Positions 14,158-25,200 of a stretch of DNA of 64,000 nucleotides are shown one piece after another. A program made the translations under genes and the position numbers. The notes beneath the pieces were generated by a model. That model was not told the origin of the DNA. It saw only the letters and a program-made list of their open reading frames with translations, and searched no databases. The first letter of the stretch is position 1. Each line of letters begins with the position of its first letter. Source of the DNA: Anagrus nilaparvatae (Eukaryota; Arthropoda; Insecta; Hymenoptera; Mymaridae). The DNA lies in the NCBI GenBank assembly GCA_022575985.1, contig JAKSXM010000132.1:2356001-2420000 (forward strand). Reading direction: 5' to 3'.

Positions 14158-15105
14158 GCTTCCTTGCTTAAAAATATTTTATTTAAATACACAAAAAAAG
14201 CTTTTGTGTAATTATAAAAACTAGTTTACTTTACTAAAATAATTTTTAAGTAGTTAAATTCAAATTTGTTCAGACATATAAATATTTTTTTTAATTTCTG
14301 AAACTGAGATATTTTAATCATATATTTATTTATAATTTTTTAACAAAAAAGTCAGCTTTACGGTCTTTGGTACCAGAAAATAAAAAACAAAAGTGAAAAA
14401 TTAACAAGAAATGTTAGATTTTTATAAATTTTGAACCATAAACGACAGATTTTCCATATCTGGGCACTTTTGATTCAAAATCTGGTTGGCTCATATTGGC
14501 AGAGCATTGAATTTTAGGGAAAGATATTGTTTGAAATTATTTGCTAAATCTTTTCAGTAATAAATTACAGTAAAATTACAAAGTTACAATAAATAGTCTT
14601 TTATTTGTTAATAAAATTTTTTAATAAAGCTTTCTGTTTATAATAAACATTTTTGTAATAAAAAATAAAAATAAATTTTATTTTAAATAAAGATAGATAA
14701 AATCTACATGTACCAACTATAATTTTTGTAAGTGAAACCATTATTTTGTTAATTATTACGTATAATAATTTTCTGTAGTTACGTATATAACAAAGTTTTG
14801 AAATATAACAATCAAAATCTACTAGTCGTACACTGAAAAGTTCAATAGCAAGCAACGGAGCAATCAGATTTCCACAAAATAAATACTACACATACACACA
14901 CAAACACACACCCACACACAAAAGTATATAAATAAATATAAAAGCGTTTCAAGTGGATGCTTACGTTGTTCACAAATTAGATGAGAAGCACTTCCTGTTA
15001 GTTTCAATTTTCCACGTTATAGATTTTCTAAAATCTATTGTTAAAACTTGATTATTATTTATTTCTCTTATTTACTGAGATATTATATTTTGATGAGACA
15101 CCATA
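14158..15105. other. AT-rich non-coding stretch with a CA microsatellite
   Basis: No gene is supported. A CA-rich microsatellite lies at about 14887-14925. The 84-codon minus-strand frame at 14601-14855 is of a length expected by chance at this base composition. Confidence 0.4.
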
Positions 15106-15118
15106 TATATGCAATGAC

Positions 15119-16165
15119 GGAGGGGTATGGGCGCGAAAGCGCATAGTCACGTTATAAAATAGCTCCGTGTAAAAATAGTTATTATTTACAGAAAAAGTTA
15201 AAAAATACCAAAAAAATCGGTCAAAAGTGTCAAAATAAAACTTACTAAATAAATGATAATAAAAGAAAAACTCCAGCATTAAAATTCAATCAAAATTAAA
15301 AGAAAGAAAAAAGTTGAGAAAAAGTTAGGTTAGAAATGTGGCTTGTATAGATCAAGTATAGTATTTAAAACAAGAGTTTAAAATATTTGATATAATAATA
15401 AGTAATAAAAACAGTAATAAAAATAGTCCTGATGAAAATGCCGTTTTTTGCTTAAAATATATTTTTTATATATTCATATATTGAATAGTAAAAAAAAAAA
15501 AAAATAATAATAATAATAGGGAGAAATCCAGATAATTTTATAATAGTAAAGGGGAAAATGGCAATTTTCATATATAGGAAGAAATGAAAAAAGAGTAAGT
15601 AACTTATAAATTTCTCATCACACATTTACAATGAAAAGAAGTGAAATTGTAAGCGAACAGCAATTTAAAATAGTAAATACACAGCAATATAAACAGATAC
15701 ATATCATGAAAACAGCACAAGCAGTAGCAAAATGGCTGTCACATCCTCAACCCATTAAGATAGAAAAAGGAAGGAATTCTTTGAGAAATAAATTAGAATA
15801 GTGCAGTGATGTGCCAGCATATGTAATTGTTAGTGATCTTTGTCAACAGATATTGAAAACAGAAAAATTAAAAAAAGCAAAGAAATTCAAAATAATAGAA
15901 AATAGAAGAAAACACTGAAGAATATTTATCTAAATTTAAAATCATACATTTTTTACTTTAAAATCAAAACATGTTCTTTAAATAATTTTTATATTTATAC
16001 TTTAAATTTTGTATTAACAACTTATTTCAATCTTGTAACCATTATAAATAATAGAAATTCTATTGTAAAAGACTTTGTATTTTGTACTAATTTAAATTTT
16101 TTGTACTAATTATACTTTCTTGTAACAATTTATGTAAATTATAAGCAAGAAATAAATACTACTAC
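15119..16165 (+). mobile_element. Non-autonomous retroposon copy 1, (TAC)n tail, 13 bp TSD
   Basis: It starts GGAGGGGTATGGGCGCGAAA and ends in AATAAATACTACTAC. The 13-base target duplication TATATGCAATGAC flanks it at 15106-15118 and 16166-16178. A second copy at 38913 has the same 5' start and tail but a different insertion site. This shows a discrete ~1 kb unit that moves by target-primed reverse transcription, like non-LTR elements. A 56-codon frame (15631-15801, starting MKRSEIVSEQQFK) is shifted in copy 2, so coding is doubtful. No RT or endonuclease is present, so it needs a partner LINE. The orientation is taken from the tail. Confidence 0.85.
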
Positions 16166-16308
16166 TATATGCAATGACAATTGACTATTCTTTTTTAGCT
16201 CTTATTAGCTAGTTTTCTTCTTCTTTGAGTTAATAGAGAGGATTGTTTGATAATTTAACGAAAATTTAGCATAAGGGATATGGGTAAATTTAAATTAAGA
16301 GTGAAACT

Positions 16309-17100
16309 GATGGTTGGGTCTTTAAGACTGTCCCAAGGTATTTTTCCCTACTACCAAAAATAGGTCACCAGCCGAATTTTTAGCCTCTTCTAGAGCGAAA
16401 TCTCGATTTTTGGTAGCCATTTTTGCATTTTGGCGCCTTATAAAAAAAGTAAGAAAAATGAGGGATAATTTTTCTTATTTTTTCTGTAAAAAATTCACAT
16501 CAACAAGAAAAAATTTTTCCTCTTAGGTCCGGATAGGAAATTTGCCTTAGAATCCAATCCTGGGCTCAAAAAACTAGGCTTAAATTTTTTCTTGAAATGC
16601 ATATTTTTTGGTAAAAAAAAATTTTCGATGGAATATTGTTTTTTTAGAGTTCTAGATAAAAAAATAGCAGCTTTTAAAAGTTCATTTTTTAACAAATTTG
16701 AACAAATTTTCCGTTTTATTTCAATCAATTTATATAATTTAAAAAATAAAAAAATTCTTTCAAAAATGAGATATTTTAATCTTTTAATTTCGCTTTTTAA
16801 ACATAAGAGCTCTTAAAAACATCAAATGATATATCCTTATGTAAAATTTTCCTGGGAATTCAAATTTTTGGTCAGATATTCAATTGGTTGCGTGACTTGG
16901 CGTAAAATTTGGAATTTATAAAAAATTAACTTTTAAAAGCTGCTATTTTTTTATCTAGAGCTCTCAAAAAGCAATATCGATATCCCATCAAAATTGTTTT
17001 TTAAGAAAGATTTTAAGCCTAGTTAGAAGATTTTTCATATCATTTTTGGTAATACTTTTAGAGAAAAATATCTTGGAGGAGTTTCGAAGACCTGACCATC
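16309..17100. mobile_element. Foldback/MITE, ~790 bp
   Basis: The outer arms pair (GATGGTTGGGTCTT at 16309 against AAGACCTGACCATC ending at 17100). The inner arms pair more tightly: ATAGCAGCTTTTAAAAGTT near 16664 against its complement near 16930, and ACTAGGCTTAAA near 16573 against its complement near 17010. The open frames on both strands between 16495 and 16816 are by-products. No target duplication is evident. Confidence 0.75.
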
Positions 17101-17239
17101 AAATTGCGGGAACCGGAATTTTTGTTTCAGTGTAATTTGGATTGCATATGGAGTATGAAAGATCCGCATAGTCAAAGTATATAAAATAATTTTACGATTC
17201 ATTATTACAAAAATTGATTAATAGTATATTAAGTATCAA

Positions 17240-17430
17240 GGGCGTAAAAGTTTCGGCACTAGCGTGAACACTAGCACGAGTGCTCGGCGAAGCCGGGCAC
17301 GAGTGATTTGTGTTCACGCTCGTGTCTAAAGTATTTCGCCCATGGTGCTTACACTATTTTTTGCCCCCCTAGGCGTAGAACGAGTTCAGAAAATTCTTTA
17401 CGCATGAGTTTTACGCCCGGGAGGGCAAAA
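17240..17430. repeat. Two adjacent GC-rich hairpins
   Basis: The first hairpin (17240-17341) pairs GGGCGTAAAAGTTTCGGCAC with its degenerate complement ending TTTCGCCC. It has a nested stem GCTCGGC-GAA-GCCGGGC near 17282-17298. The second (about 17359-17430) pairs TTTTGCCCCCCTAGGCGTA with TTACGCCCGGGAGGGCAAAA. The base composition contrasts sharply with the surrounding AT-rich DNA, which suggests small inserted palindromic elements. Confidence 0.7.
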
Positions 17431-18284
17431 AAAAATAAAAAATTTATTGTAAATTTACGTATATCATCTTTAAATTGATTGTATACATTTTCGAAAAGAG
17501 TTTAAATACTTTTTTTCTATCATTTTGGTGCATATAGTTGGGATACTAGAAATCGTAAAAAAATCATATTTTGTTATCAAATCAAGGTTAAAATTATTTG
17601 CATCAACTTTAGTTATCCATGCATTTCCCTGTGGAAATAATTACCATATTTATGAGGTTTGAATAGATGGGCAAATTAAATTTTTCAAAAGTTGATTTAA
17701 TAAATGATATTTTTCTAGTTTTTTAAAATTTTTATTTATTGAAGAAAAAAATATTTCGTAGTTTCCATATTCAGTTTTTCAAAGATTAAAAAAATTAAAG
17801 TCTAGCATTGTGGTAAATAAGTCATCAAAACGTTTATTTTAATTTTTTTCAACTGATTGGGGCTTTACAATAATTCGTAACGTATCGATTTTAGAGAAAC
17901 TGGGTTTATTATGTACAGAATGGTCAAATATTGTCAAACTCGTTTATAATGTTTCCTTTAGAATCAAAAACAATTATTAGACTTGAATTTCAAGGGCTGC
18001 AAATATATTCTTTAAGTTCTGAACTCTACTAGCGTAATTACCGACTATTGCTTCTACCTTATGACCTACATATAACAAAAACTTCAGCCAAATCGGTTTA
18101 CATTAGATTTTGACTAATTTTTACATCCTCCTTTGTACCTCAAAATAAATTTTAACGTTTTTAAAGAAAATTTTTAAATTTTTAATTAGTTTATTTTATG
18201 CAACCGCAAAATTTTAATATGTTAAAATTCCATATTTTTATTTATTTGCTGCCATACGTGCTTCGTGCTTATTTTCGATATTGA
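17431..18284. other. AT-rich non-coding stretch
   Basis: I see no gene or defined element here. Confidence 0.4.
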
Positions 18285-18725
18285 AAATTTAATCCTTTAA
18301 CGCTCAATCGACGCACTTAAGCCATTTGAATATTTTTTAATAAAAAATCAAAATTTTTAGTTAAAAATGTCACCTAGTAGGTAATTGGGGCTGTTTTTTC
18401 GCTTCTGAAGTTCACTTTTACGCACAAGATCTATAAAATGTAATATCAATCCTTAAATGTGGAGTAAATTTTGTAAAATTTTTAAACGTTGTTTAAATTG
18501 ATACTGTGAACACAAAAAAGATCTCATGGCATTAAAAACTCAATATGGTATTATACGAGGGACAAAAAAAATAAATTTATCTCAATTTATTATCTTCAAC
18601 CCCTTGAGTAGGATATGGGGTGGATTTTTATAGCACAAAAGAAAAAATGAATATTTTGGGCTAAAATTGTCATTCAGTAGGTATTTTCGCTCGCTATTTT
18701 TAACCCTTAACCAATTCAAGGGGTT
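18285..18725. repeat. Degenerate relatives of the 19752 foldback
   Basis: Two same-orientation blocks carry variants of the internal motif of the 19752 element: TCACCTAGTAGGTAATTGGGGCTG near 18371 and TCATTCAGTAGGTATTTTCGCTCG near 18670. The left edge TTTAACGCTCAATCGAC resembles a decayed terminus. These are old, broken copies. Confidence 0.55.
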
Positions 18726-19751
18726 TAAAAAACGTTAAAAAAAATTGATTTAATTAAATTTTTAATAAAATAAGCAAAATTTTGGTTTAAGATATAAAAA
18801 AAAAATTGTTTAAATTTGAATAAAATGAAAATTCTCTTAAATATATTATATAACTGAATCGATATAAGTACATTATGCGGTATTATGCAACTGGCAGCGT
18901 GAAAGCACATCAACATTGAAGAAGACAATCACCCTTGTGATAGAGTTTCATCACTTGATGCCCCTACTGCACATTTCTGTTTATAATACTATGTTATAGA
19001 AATTTTTGGTTCTATATATAATATATATAATATATTATCGCTCAGTTTCGTATTTTACCTTTTCACAATATAATATTATAAGCATATATTCTATGTATAT
19101 TAAAATATACACATTATAATATGTATCCGAGACATAAAAGAGAATGAAGAGACTAGTATGTATCAGAATAGAAAATACTCATGCAACAATACTCGTCATT
19201 ACATACAAGAAAATATCTTTTTCAAAATTTAATGTTTTGTATTTTAAGCTATTTATTATAATGACATTTTTTAAATTTTTCTATCTTCTAAAATTTTCTT
19301 CTATTATTACTCCTCTTTTTCTAAGTATTGTTTTCTCACACTTTGAAGAGATAAATTTTTAGTTGATATTTAAGATGTATCTATTTTCGCAAAAGATTTT
19401 CAATTGTGTTCACTAACTCTTTGTGGATATTATGAAATTTTTTGATTATAAGGTAAACCCTCAATAATTTCAAATACTCTGTAGAATTCTGATTTATCCT
19501 ATTAACGAACTAAAAAGAGCAAAAAACAACTGACCCAAAAGGATGGTGAAAAAAAAATTTAAAGCCATTTCTACTGAACATATGTAATTTATAATTCTTA
19601 GTCCCTAAATTTGAATTATTCTAAGGCCTTAATTCAAAATTATTTCAAGCCCCTAAATCGAAATTATTAAAAGTCCTATTTGACTCCCCCCCTTGAATAT
19701 GACCAGTTGAACCCTTTAGATTTCCATGTTAAAAAAATAGGTTCAATTGAG
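18726..19751. other. AT-rich non-coding stretch
   Basis: It holds TA-dinucleotide runs near 19010-19035 and no recognisable gene. Confidence 0.4.
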
Positions 19752-20958
19752 TTAACCCATTAGCGCCTAATCGACCATCCAGGGACAGTTGAATATTTTT
19801 ATATACAAAAGTGAATATTTTGAGCTAAAAACGTCACCTAGTAGGTTTTTTGGGTCGCTCTTTTCATTTTTGAGGTCCATTTTCACCTACAACCCCTAGG
19901 TAAGGAGGTATCAACCCCTAAAGTAGGGTTAAATTTACAGAATTTTTTAAAATGTTTATTTACGCGATAAAAAACTAACTAGGCATTGAAAATGATTTTT
20001 TCGACTTCAAAAAAGTTAAAAAATAAAAATATAAGTATTTACAGAAAACTTACCTTATCTGGGGGGTGCATACGGAGGATTGAGGGGGTGGATTTTACAA
20101 GTATTTGAAATTTAAAAATTTTGGGCTGGAAACATCACCTAGTAGGTTTTTTGGGTGGCTCTTTTCATTTTTGAGGTCCATTTTCACCTGCAACCCCTTG
20201 GTAAGGAGGTATCAACCCCTAAACTAGGGTAAAATTTACAAAATCTTTTGAAATCTTTATTTACGTGATAAAAAAGTTACGAGATATTGAATTTGATTTT
20301 TTCGGCTTTAAAAAAGTTAAAAAATGAAAATATAAGTAATTATATAAAACTTACCTTATCTGGGGGGTGAATACGGAGGGTTGAGGGGGTGGATTTTACA
20401 AGTATTTAAAATTCGAAAATTTTGGACTGGAAACATCACCTAGTAGGTTTTTTGGGTCGCTCTTTTCATTTTTGAGGTTCATTTTCACCTACAACCCCTA
20501 GGTAAGGAGGTATCAACCCCTAAGGTGGGGTGAAATATACAAAATCTTTTGACATGTTTATTTACGTGATAAAAACTTACTAGGCATTGAAAAAATTTTT
20601 AAATTTCAAATACTTGTAAAATCCACCCCTTCAACCCTCCGTATTTACCCCCAAGATAAGGTAAGCTCTCTGTAAATACTTATATTTTCATTTTTTAACT
20701 TTTTTAAAACTGAAAAAATCAATTTTAATGTCTAGTAAGTTTTTTATCACGCAAAGATATCAAAAGATTTTGTAAATTTTACCCTACTTTAGGGGTTGAT
20801 ATCTCCTTACCAAGGGGTTGTAGGTGAAAATGGACCTCAAAAATGAAAAGAGCCACCCAAAAAACCTACTAAGTGATGTTTTTAGCTCAAAATATTCACT
20901 TTTTCATATAAAAATATTCAACTGTCCCTGGATGGTCGATTAGGCGCTAATGGGTTAA
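19752..20958. mobile_element. piggyBac-like foldback element with TTAA target sites
   Basis: TTAA at 19752-19755 and 20955-20958 flanks an element whose inverted ends read CCCATTAGCGCCTAATCGAC. TTAA duplication plus ends starting CCC is the signature of the piggyBac superfamily. The long inverted arms carry the internal motif CACCTAGTAGGTTTTTTGGG. That motif is repeated in direct orientation with a ~300 bp period near 19839, 20138 and 20439, and appears inverted near 20860. There is no transposase, so the element is non-autonomous. Confidence 0.8.
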
Positions 20959-21671
20959 GGATTCTAGGTTCAAAGGCAGTTTTTTTCTATTTTGAAAGAT
21001 CTACAAAAATTCTAATCTAACTTTTTGATTTTGACTTTAATTTTTTTACGCCAAATAATGCTAAAAAATGATTTCATAAAATTCCCAGCTGAAGCCGATT
21101 CTGATATCAGTTTTTTAGAAGGAACTTGTGGAAAGCTGGAAAAAATCTAATTGTCATAATAAAAAAAAATTGCTAATTGTCATAGTTTTAAATTTTCCGA
21201 AACTGGATACTTTCAGACTTTTTCTGTCAAAGCGTAAAAATCTGACTTTATTTTTGGATTGCTTGAAAATTTTAGTAAGGAACCTTTTTTTAAGGAAATT
21301 TCGGAGATTGAAAATAATATTTTGTATAAAAATTAAAAAATTGCAACTTCATTTATTTTATTTGTGAAGAAATTAATTTATTGTTATTGACCAATACTGG
21401 GCATATGAAAAATTCACAAATAATTAGTAAATTATGCACGATTACAACTTTATTCATATTTATAGAATATTTTTTGAATTTATTGACCAAATGGAATAAA
21501 ATGATAAAAATTTATGTATAGTTTACAAAAATTTTTATTATTGCTGTTGTTAAAGCGACGTTTCGTCAACTGATTTGTTGACCTTATCAAAGACATTTCA
21601 GACCTTATCAGACATTTCCAAAATTTCCTTTAACCCTTTCAAAGAAAGCTGAATATTTTGATTAGCCGGAA
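20959..21671. other. AT-rich non-coding stretch
   Basis: It contains a 79-codon plus-strand frame (21128-21367), rich in Lys, Leu and Phe and of a length expected by chance. A GC-richer patch lies near 21545-21600. I see nothing recognisable. Confidence 0.4.
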
Positions 21672-22232
21672 ATGATCCAAAAAAGGTTTGAAAATGTTTT
21701 ATTTTGCATAAAATTGCATATTTTATGCAAAAAAAATCCAACAAATTTTATTCATTTTTCACATTTAAGGAATTTTAATAAATGGCACCACCGTGCCAGG
21801 GAAATTTCAGATCTTAAACAGTACTTAACATTTTATCTTAAATATAAACCGAGAAACAATAAAAAATATTTTGTTACCCAATGTACCTACATTAAAATAT
21901 ACAATGGGTTAGAAAAGGTTAAAAGAGGTTTTATAGTAAAATTTTTCATGCAATACGGAATTAAAACTTTTTGGCCAGTTTTGCTAATAAGTGCTCAAAT
22001 AATTTTTTTATTATTTTTTTCAAACTGCATAAAATATTTAATTATTTTTATTAATATAGATGCCCTGTTATACATTTTTCTTACAAGCGTCCAGAAAGAG
22101 AGTATGAAAGTGAACCAAGGGACAAAATATATGCAATTGTATGCACGAGCGTTAGTCTATAGTGAAAATTTACTGCCTTGCAACAAAGATCTGGGCAATC
22201 CTTTATTTTTCAAACTATGGTTCGTAATGTAA
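21672..22232 (+). CDS. Unrecognised 186-codon open reading frame
   Basis: This is the longest uninterrupted frame in the window. A TAG lies nine bases upstream of the ATG in the same frame, so the start cannot be further upstream unless a splice acceptor intervenes. The first ~95 residues are basic and aromatic. A hydrophobic stretch follows at about 97-137 (WPVLLISAQIIFLLFF, then a further LIIF/LLYIFL segment), which could form one or two membrane helices. The C-terminal ~50 residues are hydrophilic (VQKESMKVNQGTKYMQLYAR). With roughly one stop per 11 codons expected at this composition, 186 codons is unlikely by chance. No domain is recognised. It could be an orphan gene, an exon, or a mobile-element remnant. 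Confidence 0.35.
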   Translation: MIQKRFENVLFCIKLHILCKKNPTNFIHFSHLRNFNKWHHRAREISDLKQYLTFYLKYKPRNNKKYFVTQCTYIKIYNGLEKVKRGFIVKFFMQYGIKTFWPVLLISAQIIFLLFFSNCIKYLIIFINIDALLYIFLTSVQKESMKVNQGTKYMQLYARALVYSENLLPCNKDLGNPLFFKLWFVM

Positions 22233-25200
22233 TATTTTTCTGCGAAAATATAAGGGGCACAATTTTTTGCTTTAATTTTAAATAAAAAACACTATTTAAA
22301 AACTAAATTTATATCGAAACAATAATTTCTAAAAATCCTGTTTATTAATAAATTTGTTTAAAATTAAAGAATTTATTTCTTTTATTTATATACGTTTTAA
22401 TTTTCATACACATAGATGAATTTGTTAATGCATAGTGATTTCACATTATCCAAACATCTCTTGTGGCCACGTGTCGTCATATGCACGTGCGCCTTCTTAT
22501 ATGCGTTCGTCTAACATTTTGTATGCATTAACATAAATTTTAAACGAATTTCACTGTCAACCCTTTTCTAACAGTTTTGCAATCTTGTTCACTTGTTACA
22601 TAATCTATAGATTCATATTAGAGAGCTTGCACATTTATAATACTAAAGTTTCTATGCATGCTTGTACTCGTAATATTTTAAATTTCCTCTTATTTCTTGC
22701 AAATTATTAACTAAATTTTATTTGTGAGTATGCAATTTTTTCATTTTTTAAAATGAAATAATTGATTAATAAATTTATATAAATTAAATAAATAAAATTT
22801 TTATTTTCACTAAAACGTCAAATGTCGCAAGTGATATAGGTGAATTTTTTAGCCATACTCATTTAAGGTTGAAAATAAAATTTTGCAAAAAAAGTGTCTT
22901 ATAAATATGGTGAAAATGGGCTTTATAATAATAAAACCGCCAAAGTAAATTAAAATCGAAAAAATCATAACATTGTTATCAAAAAGTAATTTTTAATTTC
23001 TTTAAAAGTATACTACCTGCCGTTTAAAATGGACAAAGTGAAGCAAATCTTTTGAGTTACACGACACTTTAGAAATAAAATTATGCAATTCATTTAGATG
23101 TCCGATATTTTGGTATAAATTAGAGCTTCGCTCTATGATTCTAAACTATCTTTGAAAAATTATTAGAAATATTTTTGAGCAGGTAAAAAATTCAAAAATA
23201 TTTTCCGTGTATGAGATTATTTTTTATATTTTTAATAGTACTAATTAAAGGTACATGAATAATATTAAAAAAGTATTAAATTGCAATTTTGCATAAAGAA
23301 ATAAAAAATAATATAAAAAACTTTTGTGCAAATAACATTAATTTTTTTATGTTTAAATATTTTACATTAATTTACATAATCACGTGATTTCATAAACAAT
23401 ATGTGTACCTACATTTATACTTCCGGTACCTCGTTAAACATAACATGATCCTGTTCTATCAACTACTTCTCTCTTTTGTATAATTTACTTTAACAATTAT
23501 AATATGGAACCTGCTCTATATTAACTATATTTATTTATGTACATTATATTTTTATATATTAGCCTGGAACTTGTATAATATTTTAGACTTTTTAAAAATC
23601 TTAATATAGGCGACAGTTTATATAGGTTTATGTTTATGATGCCTACTACGGGTAAAATTTTTCTCAGAACCCAAACCTTAGTTTTTTGTTGGATCTTATA
23701 GATCTGGAGCTTTCATATTGGAAAAACCAAACTTAAATCTCTAAATTAAATTAAATTCGCATTGTACTGCTTATATAATTTTCAGAAATCATTTTACTTG
23801 CGAGAAAAATTTTAGCGTAAATTTGTGATAAAATGGTAAAGTGCCAAACAATTTTTATATTTACAATAAGAAACAGCTGTTTTCTTGCACAATGGTTAAA
23901 AGTTATCTTGCAAAAGAAATAATTTTTGCAGGATACGCGATATCGGCTATGAATTTAGGAAAAAACGAGGAAAAAATTTTAGTAGGCCACGAACGGTTTC
24001 GGGCGATCTACGAAGTTTTCTTTCATTTGTTAATAATAGGTAAAAAATTTACAATTCTAAGAATATGAGACTTTTTTGGGTATAGAATTCCAATTAATTT
24101 TTAAATGCTCAGTTTCTAATTAAATTCCAGACCTCATTTTTATCTTCAAAAAACACTAAATTGTTCTGAAATTTTCAGAATCCTAAAAACACAAGCATGC
24201 AAAAATTAAGCAATTATTATTATTTGTTCCATTCTAATATACATAAATGAGTTTGTGTACTTTTATATGCATGTATATTGACCCGGAAGGACACTCCTCA
24301 TAATATAATATAAAATATGGTAAAAAGTATAATACATACGCAAAACTATATATAGCGTCAATTCAAAACAACAACACGTTACGCTATACCGCGTGCCCAT
24401 TGGACTTCTCATTCAGTTGGGTATTTTACTTTATCATAAAATTCGCGGTGCGAGAATTTATTGCAGTTCTAATGACGATCTTGTTGACTTTATGTGCCTT
24501 TTTTTTTAAATACCAAAGCGTTATCACATATTTTTGTACTTTTATTACAGTATATTTTAATTTAAAATTTTCATTCATAAAAAGTTTTTTAAAATAATTT
24601 TATATTTATTTAAATTTTGCAGAGTGAAATATATAAATAAAAAATGAGATTTAATATAAAAAAATTTTTTTAAAATATTTATTTGGTTTTTTTTTCTCTA
24701 TCTTTTTTTATGGGATTGCAATGTACATTTTCCGTTAAATTTAAACTGCACTAAGGATTTACCTTTTAATTGGAAAGAAACAAACTATATGTATATATAA
24801 AATGTAAATGTGTGCAATTTCTAAAATGAAATTATGTTGTGTGTTAAATGGATGGAAAAATATTGTTTAATTTAAGAGAAAACTAAAAGCGACAGTTTTT
24901 AAGCTCTTAATTTTATTCATGAAAATTCCATTGCTCGATGTAAGAAAACTTTTACTAGATTATTTTTTTTACTTAAATTACGTACGTATTATAATTTTAT
25001 ATTTTTTTAAGATTTATTTTTATGAATTTTATTATTTTTTTTTTTATTTTTATTCAAAAGCTTCAAAAATTGTTTTTTATTAATATTTAACAAAAACTTT
25101 TTTTTAAAACGTCATATACAAATTTTTAAAATTATACTACTTTTTTTTAGTATTCTAAATTTTATGAGAAAAATTTTGAATATTTTTAAGTCGGGTGTAC

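Noticed and set aside
14601..15279. Minus-strand frames of 74-84 codons
   Set aside because: Their length is expected by chance at this base composition. The second overlaps the start of the retroposon copy.
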